Source: GCA-020356105 sp041602815 (GTDB lineage: Bacteria; Pseudomonadota; Alphaproteobacteria; UBA8366; JADFVY01). Taken from it: a stretch of DNA of 12,194 nt. The stretch covers positions 1 to 12,194 of the forward strand of contig JBFIFO010000125.1 of the NCBI GenBank assembly GCA_041602815.1, written 5' to 3'. This document shows positions 1-6,078 of this stretch, piece by piece. A program made the translations under genes and the position numbers. Each line of letters begins with the position of its first letter. Within the stretch, counting starts at the first letter, position 1. The notes beneath the pieces are model-generated. The model made no database searches. It was not told the origin of the DNA and worked only from the letters and a program-made list of their open reading frames with translations.

Positions 1-227
1 CGCTCGACGCTGAAATAGCGCTGGGCGATGGTGTACAGCTCTTCGCCGGCACGGGTCAGCGTCACCCGCCGGCCGCGACGGTCGAACAGGGCGACGCGGT
101 AGCCATCCTCCAGCGCCCGCACCTGGACGGTCAGGGTCGGCTGCGTTACCCCCAGCGCGCGTGCGGCGGCGGAAAAGCCGCCTTCTCGCGCCACCGCATG
201 GAAGGCCTTGAGCTGGGCGTGGTTCAT
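1..227 (-). CDS. LysR-type transcriptional regulator, N-terminal part (cut by window edge)
   Basis: The first 75 codons read MNHAQLKAFHAVAREGG and continue into a classic winged helix-turn-helix of the LysR family: a helix with GFSAAARALGVTQPTLT, then VQVRALE and the wing LFDRRGRRVTLT, followed by the start of the linker helix. The ligand-binding domain lies beyond the left edge. The gene is divergent from phnW, with 120 bp between the two starts. That is the usual geometry for a LysR regulator controlling its neighbour, so I infer that it controls the phnWAY operon, probably as an activator responding to 2-aminoethylphosphonate or an intermediate. The recognition helix is intact. The family call is secure; the target and inducer are inference from position. 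Confidence 0.93.
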   Translation of the reverse strand, partial: MNHAQLKAFHAVAREGGFSAAARALGVTQPTLTVQVRALEDGYRVALFDRRGRRVTLTRAGEELYTIAQRYFSVE

Positions 228-238
228 GCGCACGTGTC

Positions 239-255
239 TATAGATCTAATCTATA
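239..255. promoter_or_regulatory. Probable LysR-type operator in the LysR-phnW divergent promoter
   Basis: TATAGAT-CTA-ATCTATA is a perfect 7-3-7 inverted repeat and contains the LysR-type T-N11-A signature (T241, A253). It lies only 12 bp from the regulator start codon, inside the most AT-rich stretch of the window (about 237-296). LysR proteins commonly bind such dyads and repress their own gene from them while activating the divergent one. A second, imperfect dyad is centred on the GAATTC at 269-274, flanked by AAAT and ATTT. The dyad is seen directly; its function is inferred. Confidence 0.6.
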
Positions 256-259
256 TAAT
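254..259 (+). promoter_or_regulatory. Candidate -10 box (TATAAT) for phnW
   Basis: A consensus TATAAT lies on the rightward strand immediately after the dyad, sharing its last two bases. No recognisable -35 box lies 16-18 bp upstream (the sequence there is near cacgtg), which would fit an activator-dependent promoter. In an AT-rich stretch such a hexamer can occur by chance. A start point further right, nearer 300, is also possible and would place the dyad about 50 bp upstream. Confidence 0.3.
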
Positions 260-347
260 CCATAAATCGAATTCATTTTACAAATACTAAATTCTGGCAC
301 AGGGTCCCGACCGTCCCGACTCGACTGCGTCCAGGAGGACCGCACCC

Positions 348-1517
348 ATGAGCGCCGCAACCCACGCCGCCGGACGCGCCGTGCGCACCGGCAATGACGA
401 GTTCCTGCTCACCCCCGGCCCGCTGACCACCTCGCTTGCGGTCAAGCAGGCGATGCTGCGCGACTGGGGCAGCCGTGACAGGCAGTTCATCGCGCTCAAT
501 GCCCGCATCCGCGAGAAGCTGGTGGCGATCGCAGGAGGGGAGGGGGATTTCGTCTGCGTCCCCGTTCAGGGCTCGGGCACTTTCGCCGTCGAGGCGACGC
601 TGGGCACGCTGCTGCCGCGCAACGGCAAGATGCTGGTGCTGGTCAACGGCGCCTATGGCGAGCGCATGATGAAGATCGCCAAGTATCTCGGCCGCCCGGC
701 GATTGCGCTCTCCTGTGCCGAGGACCGCACGCCGGATCTGGAATCGCTCGACGCGCTGCTGGCCGAGGATGCGGCGATCACCCATGTCGCCGCGGTCCAC
801 TGCGAGACGACGAGTGGCATCCTCAACCCGATCCGCGAGATCGCCGACATCGTCGCCAGGCGCGGAAGGAGCCTCATAATCGACGCGATGAGCGCCTTCG
901 GCGCGCTCCCCCTGGATGTCCGCACCGTGCCCTGCGACGCCATCGTCGCCTCGTCGAACAAATGCTTCGAGGGCGCGCCGGGCATGGCCTATGCGATCCT
1001 GCGCCGCGCCGCGCTGGAGGCGTGCGAGGGCAACGCCCATTCGCTGTCGCTCGACCTGTACGATCAGTGGCGGGCGATGGAGGGCAACGGCCAGTGGCGC
1101 TTCACGCCGCCGACCCATGTGCTGGCGGCCTTCGATCAGGCGCTCGCGGAATTCGAGGCGGAGGGCGGCGTCGCCGCGCGCAACGCCCGCTATGCGGAGA
1201 ACTGCCGCACCCTGGTCGGCGGCATGCGCGATCTCGGCTTCGAGACCCTGCTGCCGGACGAGCTGCAGGCGCCGATCATCGTCACCTTCCGCATGCCGGC
1301 CGACCCGAAATTCGATTTCGCCGCCTTCTACGACCGGCTGGCGGCGCAGGGCTACGTGATCTATCCCGGCAAGCTGACCGTCGCGCCGACCTTTCGCATC
1401 GGCTGCATCGGCCAGCTGGTGCGTGAAGACCTCGAGGCCGCGCTGGCGGCGATCCGCGGGACGCTCGAGGCGATGGGTGTGACGCACTGCGCCCCCGCCG
1501 CAAACGCCGCGGAGTGA
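348..1517 (+). CDS. phnW: 2-aminoethylphosphonate:pyruvate transaminase
   Basis: PLP-dependent class V (fold type I) aminotransferase, 389 residues, that transfers the amino group of 2-aminoethylphosphonate to pyruvate, giving phosphonoacetaldehyde and alanine in the cytoplasm. Visible marks are the N-terminal LLTPGPLTTS substrate-loop motif, HCETTSGILNP, the PLP-ring aspartate D179 in LIIDAMSAFGALP, and the Schiff-base lysine K205 in SSNKCFEGAPG. It is slightly longer than the typical 365-370 residues because of about a dozen extra N-terminal residues. The ATG is preceded by AGGAGG (333-338) with a 9-nt spacing, which supports this start. It is the first gene of the operon, 10 bp before phnA. 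Both neighbours act on its product's pathway, which makes this function much likelier than serine:glyoxylate-type relatives. Confidence 0.95.
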   Translation: MSAATHAAGRAVRTGNDEFLLTPGPLTTSLAVKQAMLRDWGSRDRQFIALNARIREKLVAIAGGEGDFVCVPVQGSGTFAVEATLGTLLPRNGKMLVLVNGAYGERMMKIAKYLGRPAIALSCAEDRTPDLESLDALLAEDAAITHVAAVHCETTSGILNPIREIADIVARRGRSLIIDAMSAFGALPLDVRTVPCDAIVASSNKCFEGAPGMAYAILRRAALEACEGNAHSLSLDLYDQWRAMEGNGQWRFTPPTHVLAAFDQALAEFEAEGGVAARNARYAENCRTLVGGMRDLGFETLLPDELQAPIIVTFRMPADPKFDFAAFYDRLAAQGYVIYPGKLTVAPTFRIGCIGQLVREDLEAALAAIRGTLEAMGVTHCAPAANAAE

Positions 1518-1527
1518 GGGAGAGAGC

Positions 1528-2775
1528 ATGAAGAGCATCGAAGTCAACGGCCGCCGCTACGGCTGGCCCGAGTTCCCGACGGTGGTGGTCTGCATCGACG
1601 GCTCCGAGCCGGGCTATATCGAGGAGGCGGTGAAGGCCGGAGCCGCGCCGTACCTCGCCCGAATCACCTCGCGGTGCAGCGACCTGCGGGTCGACTGCGT
1701 GGTGCCGACCTTCACCAACCCGAACAACCTGTCGATCGTCACGGGGCGGCCGCCGTCGGTGCACGGGATTTCCGGCAACTACTTCCTCGACCCCGACACG
1801 GGCGAGGCGGTGATGATGAACGATGCGAAGTTCCTGCGCGCGCCGACGATTTTTGAGGCCTTCCAGAAGGCCGGCGCGAAGATCGCCATCGTCACCGCCA
1901 AGGACAAGCTGCGCGGCCTGCTGGGTCACGGTCTGATCTATGGCGAGGGCGGGGCGATCTGTTTCTCGTCCGAGAAATCCGACAAGGCGACGCTGGCGGG
2001 GAACGGCATCGAGGACGTGAACGGCATGGTCGGCATGGCGGTGCCGGACGTCTATTCGGCGGCGCTGTCCGAGTTCGTCTTCGCCGCCGGCGTGAAGCTT
2101 ATGGAAAGCCGCCGGCCGGACATCATGTATCTCTCGACCACCGACTATATCCAGCACAAGCACGCCCCGGGCTCGGAGGGCGCAAACGCCTTCTACGCGA
2201 TGATGGACGGCTACCTCGCGCGCCTCGACGCCATGGGCGCGGTGATCGCGCTGACCGCCGATCACGGCATGAATGCAAAGCACGGCGCCGACGGCGCGCC
2301 TGCGGTGATCTACCTGCAGGACCATCTCGACGAATGGCTCGGCGCCGGCGCGGCGCGCGTGATCCTGCCGATCACCGACCCCTATGTGGTGCATCACGGG
2401 GCGCTCGGCTCCTTCGCGACGGTCTACCTGCCGGACGGAACGGATGCGGCCGACAGGCTGCGGGCGCTGGACGGGATCGACTACATTGAGCCCAAGGCGA
2501 AGGCCTGCGCCGAATTCGAGCTGCCGGAGGACCGCATGGGCGATCTGGTCGTGGTCTCGGCCAAGGGGGTCGTGCTCGGCACGAAGGAGTCCGAGCACGA
2601 CCTGTCCGGCCTCGACGTGCCGCTGCGCTCCCATGGCGGCATCTCGGAGCAGACCGTGCCGCTGACCTTCAACCGCGCCATCGGCGGGCTCGACGCCGCG
2701 CGCCGGCTGCGCAACTTCGACGCCTTCGATCTTGCGCTCAATCACGCACAGGCGGCCGCGGCTGCCGCCGAATGA
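1528..2775 (+). CDS. phnA: Phosphonoacetate hydrolase
   Basis: Dinuclear zinc enzyme of the alkaline phosphatase superfamily (415 residues) that cleaves the C-P bond of phosphonoacetate to acetate and phosphate. The expected metal and nucleophile set is present: D24 in VVVCIDGSEPGY, nucleophile T63 in PTFTNPNNLSIVTG, D206 and H210 in STTDYIQHKHAPG, D245-H246 in LTADHGMN, and H369 in LRSHGG. These motifs and their spacing match the characterised S. meliloti-type enzyme rather than nucleotide pyrophosphatases of the same fold. A purine-rich GAGGGAGAG precedes the ATG, and the gap from phnW is 10 bp. The name is shared with an unrelated E. coli gene phnA (a zinc-ribbon protein); this is the hydrolase. 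It supplies the phosphate-releasing step of the operon. Confidence 0.95.
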   Translation: MKSIEVNGRRYGWPEFPTVVVCIDGSEPGYIEEAVKAGAAPYLARITSRCSDLRVDCVVPTFTNPNNLSIVTGRPPSVHGISGNYFLDPDTGEAVMMNDAKFLRAPTIFEAFQKAGAKIAIVTAKDKLRGLLGHGLIYGEGGAICFSSEKSDKATLAGNGIEDVNGMVGMAVPDVYSAALSEFVFAAGVKLMESRRPDIMYLSTTDYIQHKHAPGSEGANAFYAMMDGYLARLDAMGAVIALTADHGMNAKHGADGAPAVIYLQDHLDEWLGAGAARVILPITDPYVVHHGALGSFATVYLPDGTDAADRLRALDGIDYIEPKAKACAEFELPEDRMGDLVVVSAKGVVLGTKESEHDLSGLDVPLRSHGGISEQTVPLTFNRAIGGLDAARRLRNFDAFDLALNHAQAAAAAAE

Positions 2776-2785
2776 GGATAAACCG

Positions 2786-4249
2786 ATGTCCGTCGCAGAA
2801 ACCTGGACCGAATCCCCCCGCTTCGAGCCGATGCGCATCGCCGGCCGCAAGGTGGCGGCCGACGGTATCGTCGAGGTCCGCTATCCCTTTACGAACGAGG
2901 TCATAGGCCAGGTCCCGGCCGGCGATGCGCGGCACGCGAAGGAGGCCTTCGAGATCGCGGCGAACTTCAAGCCGAAACTGACCCGCTACGAGCGCCAGCA
3001 GATCCTGCAGAAGACGGCAGAATTGCTGGTCGGGCGCAGGGACGAACTGTCGGACCTGATCACGCTGGAGCTCGGCATATCCAAGAAGGACTCGCTCTAC
3101 GAGGTTGGCCGCGCCTTCGACGTGTTCACGCTCGCGGGCCAGCTCTGCATCCTCGACGACGGCGAGATCTTCTCCTGCGACCTCACCCCGCACGGCAAGT
3201 CGCGCAAGATCTATACGAAACGCGAGCCGCTCAAGGCAATTTCGGCGATCACGCCGTTCAACCATCCGCTCAACATGGTGGCGCACAAGATCGCGCCGTC
3301 GATCGCCACCAACAACTGCATGGTCTGCAAACCGACCGAGCTGACGCCGATGACGGCGCTGTGGCTCGCCGACGTGCTGTACGAGGCAGGCCTGCCGCCG
3401 GAAATGTTTTCCGTAGTCACCGGCTGGCCGCAGGACATCGGCGCGGAGATGATCACCAACGAGCATATCGAGCTGATAACGTTTACCGGCGGCGTGGCGG
3501 TCGGCAAGATGATCGCCGCGAAGGCAGGCTATCGCCGCACGGTGCTGGAACTCGGCGGCAACGACCCGCTGATCGTCTGCGACGATCTGTCCGACGACGA
3601 TCTGGCCAGGGCCGCCGAACTCGCCGTCGCCGGGGCCACGAAGAATTCCGGCCAGCGCTGCACTGCGGTCAAGAGGATCCTCGCGCAGGAGGCCGTCGCC
3701 GACCGCTTCGTCGAACTGGCCCTGGAGAAGGCGAAGAAGATCAGGTTCGGCGACCCGATGGACCCCGAGACCGACCTCGGCACCGTGGTGCATGAGGAAG
3801 CGGCGAAGCTGTTTGAAAAGCGCGTCTACGACGCGGCGGAGCAGGGCGCCAGGGTGCTCTATGATCCGGGCCGCAAGGGCGCGGTGCTGCCGCCGATCGT
3901 CGTCGACCACGTGCCGCATGAAAGCAAACTGGTGATGGAAGAGACGTTCGGCCCCATCGTGCCCGTCGTGCGCGTGCCCAACGACGACGCCGAGACTATC
4001 AAGATCTCCAATTCCACCGCCTTTGGCCTGTCGTCGGGCGTCTGCACAAACCGGCTGGACCGCATGACCGCCTACATCGAAGGGCTGAACGTCGGCACGG
4101 TCAACATCTGGGAGGTCCCCGGCTACCGGATCGAAATGTCTCCCTTCGGCGGCATCAAGGATTCCGGTCTCGGCTACAAGGAAGGCGTCATCGAGGCGAT
4201 GAAGAGCTTCACCAACGTCAAGACCTACTCCATGCCCTGGCCGGCGTGA
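2786..4249 (+). CDS. phnY: Phosphonoacetaldehyde dehydrogenase (NAD-dependent)
   Basis: Aldehyde dehydrogenase superfamily protein of 487 residues that oxidises phosphonoacetaldehyde to phosphonoacetate, linking PhnW to PhnA. Catalytic features are oxyanion N159 in TPFNHPLN, cofactor-binding K182 in VCKPTE, general base E255 in LELGGNDP, and nucleophile C292 in NSGQRCTAVKR. R109, H160 and R291 fall where the phosphonate-binding residues of the characterised S. meliloti enzyme lie (from memory, offset by one). The chosen ATG at 2786 has GAGGA 8-12 nt upstream, overlapping the phnA stop. An in-frame ATG at 2732 would overlap phnA by 44 bp and lacks a good ribosome site. The length matches the family. 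The 10-bp gap to phnA indicates co-transcription. Confidence 0.94.
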   Translation: MSVAETWTESPRFEPMRIAGRKVAADGIVEVRYPFTNEVIGQVPAGDARHAKEAFEIAANFKPKLTRYERQQILQKTAELLVGRRDELSDLITLELGISKKDSLYEVGRAFDVFTLAGQLCILDDGEIFSCDLTPHGKSRKIYTKREPLKAISAITPFNHPLNMVAHKIAPSIATNNCMVCKPTELTPMTALWLADVLYEAGLPPEMFSVVTGWPQDIGAEMITNEHIELITFTGGVAVGKMIAAKAGYRRTVLELGGNDPLIVCDDLSDDDLARAAELAVAGATKNSGQRCTAVKRILAQEAVADRFVELALEKAKKIRFGDPMDPETDLGTVVHEEAAKLFEKRVYDAAEQGARVLYDPGRKGAVLPPIVVDHVPHESKLVMEETFGPIVPVVRVPNDDAETIKISNSTAFGLSSGVCTNRLDRMTAYIEGLNVGTVNIWEVPGYRIEMSPFGGIKDSGLGYKEGVIEAMKSFTNVKTYSMPWPA

Positions 4250-4321
4250 CCGGGTGACGCCGCAACCCGAACCGCGTCACGCTACCAACGACCCCCGCCC
4301 GGCAAGGCGCCTAACTCCGCC

Positions 4322-5131
4322 CTATTCGACAATCTCGTCCGCCCAGACGCGGAAGCCTTCGAGGGTGTTGGGGCCGAACGTCGTGGTGATGGCGACGTCC
4401 GCCGCGTCGCGGCCCTGCGCGATGAGGATCCGGCCGATGCGCGGCGTATTGTTGCGCGGGTCGAACATGTGCCAGCGACCGCCGAGATAGGCCTCGAACC
4501 AGGCCGCGAAATCGCCGGGCGGATAAGGCGGCGGCGTGCCGGCGTCGCTGAGATAGCCGGTGCAGTAGCGCGCCGGGATGTTGAGCGCCCGGCAGAACGC
4601 CACGGCGAGATGCGCGAAGTCGCGGCACACCCCGACGCGCTCCTCATACGCTTCGGAGGCCGTCCGGGTCACCCGCGCGTGCTCGTAGCCGAAGGTGACG
4701 TGTTGATGCACGAAATCGCAGATCGCCTGCACGCGCGGCCATCCAGGCGCCGCCTCGCCGAACAGGGTCCAGGCGAGGTCCAGCAACCGGTCGCTGTCGC
4801 AGAATCGGCTTGCCAGCAGGAAGACCAGAGCTTCCTCGGGAAGCTCCTCGACGGGAACCTGCCTTGCGTCCGGCACCGCCGGATCGGGCCGGCCGGTGTC
4901 CCGCACGACGAAGTCGGACGAGATCACCGTGCGGCCGGCCGGGGCGACGATCCTGCTGCACCAGTTGCCGAAGCCGTCGCGGTAGCCGGAGACCGGAACC
5001 GAGGGGCTGATGATCATGTTGTCGGGCATCGCGAGGTCCGAGACGCGTGAGAAATGGATGTTCAGCATCAGGATCGCCGGAGTCGGCTGCGGGAACGCGT
5101 ATTGCAGTTCGTAACCGACCCGGAAATTCAT
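4322..5131 (-). CDS. Transglutaminase-like (papain-fold) family protein, canonical His position is Ala
   Basis: A 269-residue cytoplasmic protein without a signal peptide. Residues 1-80 form a beta-rich N-terminal domain of the bacterial transglutaminase type. The core follows, with nucleophile C169 in ERVGVCRDFAHLAVAF, then IPARYCTGYL and RWHMFDPRNN, where D224 is the third triad position. The usual DFHAW motif reads DFAAW (207-211), so the classic histidine is absent; H221 is the only nearby histidine. I recall related alphaproteobacterial proteins with Ala here, so this may be a subfamily trait rather than decay. The start at ATG 5131 has GGAG six bases upstream; a GTG at 5143 is in frame but contains that site. 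Substrate is unknown; relatives are often annotated as transglutaminases or proteases without proof. It is convergent with phnY, 72 bp away, with no strong terminator seen between them. Confidence 0.85.
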   Translation of the reverse strand: MNFRVGYELQYAFPQPTPAILMLNIHFSRVSDLAMPDNMIISPSVPVSGYRDGFGNWCSRIVAPAGRTVISSDFVVRDTGRPDPAVPDARQVPVEELPEEALVFLLASRFCDSDRLLDLAWTLFGEAAPGWPRVQAICDFVHQHVTFGYEHARVTRTASEAYEERVGVCRDFAHLAVAFCRALNIPARYCTGYLSDAGTPPPYPPGDFAAWFEAYLGGRWHMFDPRNNTPRIGRILIAQGRDAADVAITTTFGPNTLEGFRVWADEIVE

Positions 5132-5227
5132 CTCGTTCTCCACTATTGCAGGAGCATGCCTGGCCGATCAGACTTCGCTGTCGCGCTTGGGAATGCGTCC
5201 AGTGGCGGCCACGGGCATTAACGATAA

Positions 5228-5274
5228 CCTCATGGGCCTGAAAACGCGAATGCAATCCGGGAATGGCCATGAGG
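5228..5274. repeat. Inverted repeat with 10-bp stem between two leftward genes
   Basis: CCTCATGGGCC (5228-5238) pairs with GGCCATGAGG (5265-5274) through ten base pairs with one bulged base and a 26-nt loop. It lies in the 183-bp gap between the HEAT-like gene stop (5315) and the transglutaminase-like gene start (5131). Read leftward, the stem is followed by TTATCGTTAATG, only mildly T-rich. It may therefore be a weak terminator or mRNA-processing hairpin for the upstream gene, or a protein-binding site. The pairing is seen directly; the role is unknown. The remaining bases of the gap show nothing recognisable. Confidence 0.5.
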
Positions 5275-5314
5275 AGACGAGGGGCGCGCGGGTCTCCACG
5301 GCATGCTGGCGCTG

Positions 5315-5740
5315 TTATTCCTGAGGCTGTGCCTGTCTGCGGGCGATGTCGTAGTCCATCAGCGCCGATTGGGCCGCCCAGCGGAGATCGGCGTCCGGTG
5401 ATTCCGCGGCTCGTTCGAGGGCGGCAAGCCCGTCCGCGCCGAGGGCGGCCAGGACGTGGCCTGCCAGCATGCGCAGAACGGCCCGCTCGTCGCCCAGCAT
5501 TTCCACCAGCACCGGAATGTCGGCCGGGCCGACCTCTGCCATCACGGCGTCGACCGTATGGCTGTTGAACGACCAGGTGAGGTGCCCGCTGAAATGCAGG
5601 TTGCGCCGGGCGAGGCAGGCGATCTCGTCATAGCGCGTGGCCACCAGGCAGATCCCGTATTTCGGCCACGCCACGTAACCGACCATCCACGTGACGCCCA
5701 GGATCAGGAGCACAGCAAGCAGGCGGCCCAATCGTTTCAC
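5315..5740 (-). CDS. Membrane-anchored HEAT-like repeat protein of unknown function
   Basis: From the GTG at 5740 the product has 141 residues. An N-terminal hydrophobic segment (about residues 5-25, LLAVLLILGVTWMVGYVAW) after KRLGR looks like an uncleaved signal anchor, placing the rest in the periplasm. Residues about 70-130 contain helical, alanine-rich units (DIPVLVEMLGDERAVLRMLAGH, then DGLAALERAAESPDADLRWAAQ) typical of HEAT/PBS-lyase-like repeats, which are protein-binding scaffolds. I do not recognise a specific family. The frame is open up to an ATG at 5836, but the extra 32 residues are polar and unlike a leader, so I prefer the GTG. Its start overlaps the stop of a 12-codon ORF, suggesting translational coupling. 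It is transcribed toward the transglutaminase-like gene, 183 bp on. Confidence 0.68.
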   Translation of the reverse strand: MKRLGRLLAVLLILGVTWMVGYVAWPKYGICLVATRYDEIACLARRNLHFSGHLTWSFNSHTVDAVMAEVGPADIPVLVEMLGDERAVLRMLAGHVLAALGADGLAALERAAESPDADLRWAAQSALMDYDIARRQAQPQE

Positions 5741-5775
5741 GGCGCTATCCCGGTAATTGCCTGGTCGTGCATCAT
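5737..5775 (-). CDS. Putative 12-codon leader/upstream ORF
   Basis: ATG ATG opens a short frame encoding MMHDQAITGIAP, ending at a TGA (5739-5737) that overlaps the GTG start of the HEAT-like gene in a GTGA arrangement. GGAGGG (5782-5777) sits just upstream, well spaced for the second ATG, whereas the downstream GTG has only a weak GGGAT ahead of it. The arrangement fits translational coupling or a leader peptide. A 12-codon frame can arise by chance, so this is a candidate only. Confidence 0.35.
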   Translation of the reverse strand: MMHDQAITGIAP

Positions 5776-5808
5776 GCCCTCCAGGTCGGCTTTTTGCACC
5801 CAGGCAAT
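5756..5808. repeat. Perfect 9-bp inverted repeat in the leader of the HEAT-like gene
   Basis: ATTGCCTGG (5756-5764) and CCAGGCAAT (5800-5808) are perfect reverse complements separated by 35 bases. Read leftward, the loop would contain the GGAGGG ribosome site and the double ATG of the 12-codon ORF, and the downstream arm lies inside that ORF. The structure could gate translation of the leader and, through it, the HEAT-like gene. The repeat is seen directly; its function is inferred. Confidence 0.45.
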
Positions 5809-5962
5809 CTGAATCACATCTGCGCCCGCCGGTCACGTCCCTGTCCGCGTCCGCAAGACTTGGGAGCGGTCATTCAAACCGCTGCCCGATCGCCGCGATG
5901 CTGGACATCGGCGGCGCAAGGACCACCTTTACCTTGGATCGGCCGACGCGGAAGCCCCTTAC

Positions 5963-5981
5963 CCGCAGCGCGACGCTGCGG
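5963..5981. repeat. Perfect 8-3-8 inverted repeat upstream of the RND operon
   Basis: CCGCAGCG-CGA-CGCTGCGG is a perfect dyad about 100 bp upstream of the adaptor start. There is no T-run after it on either strand, so an intrinsic terminator is unlikely. It could be an operator for an unlinked repressor or a leader-RNA hairpin. Short GC-rich dyads are common by chance in DNA of this composition. Confidence 0.35.
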
Positions 5982-6078
5982 TATGATCGGCAGAGAATGG
6001 GCTTAAGTCCATGATCTTGCTGAACGAACGGGTCCGTCCGTGTGCGGCCTGTTGTGTTGCGACCGGCTCGAGGTAAAG

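Larger units (their letters stand above)
5741..6078. other. Divergent intergenic region between HEAT-like gene and RND operon
   Basis: These 338 bp separate two outward-facing transcription units and should hold both promoters. Besides the leader ORF, the 9-bp inverted repeat and a compact hairpin at 5963-5981, there is a small palindrome ACGG-GT-CCGT at 6028-6037 shortly before the adaptor start. I cannot identify confident -35/-10 pairs. The open frames across this stretch have no protein-like composition and no convincing ribosome sites. No efflux regulator gene (TetR, MarR or similar) lies here. Confidence 0.5.

Noticed and set aside
1282..2850. Long open frame on the minus strand (522 codons) antisense to phnW/phnA
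   Set aside because: The opposite strand encodes proteins with complete catalytic motifs. The antisense product is rich in Arg, His, Asp and Val without any recognisable domain, a typical shadow in GC-rich DNA.
2738..3919. Minus-strand open frame of 393 codons antisense to phnY
   Set aside because: Same shadow composition, no domain and no ribosome site. phnY is unambiguous on the other strand.
4242..4280. Possible terminator after phnY: overlapping pairings CGGCGT/ACGCCG and GTGACGC/GCGTCAC
   Set aside because: The stems are only 6-7 bp, mutually exclusive, one overlaps the stop codon, and no T-run follows. Not enough to call an intrinsic terminator.
4469..5050. Plus-strand open frame (193 codons) opposite the transglutaminase-like gene
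   Set aside because: Antisense shadow; the minus strand has a recognised domain with a good start site.
5741..5836. In-frame upstream extension of the HEAT-like protein to an ATG at 5836
   Set aside because: It would put 32 polar, Gly/Arg/Asp-rich residues before the signal anchor and has no clear ribosome site. The GTG at 5740 gives a proper membrane anchor at the N-terminus.
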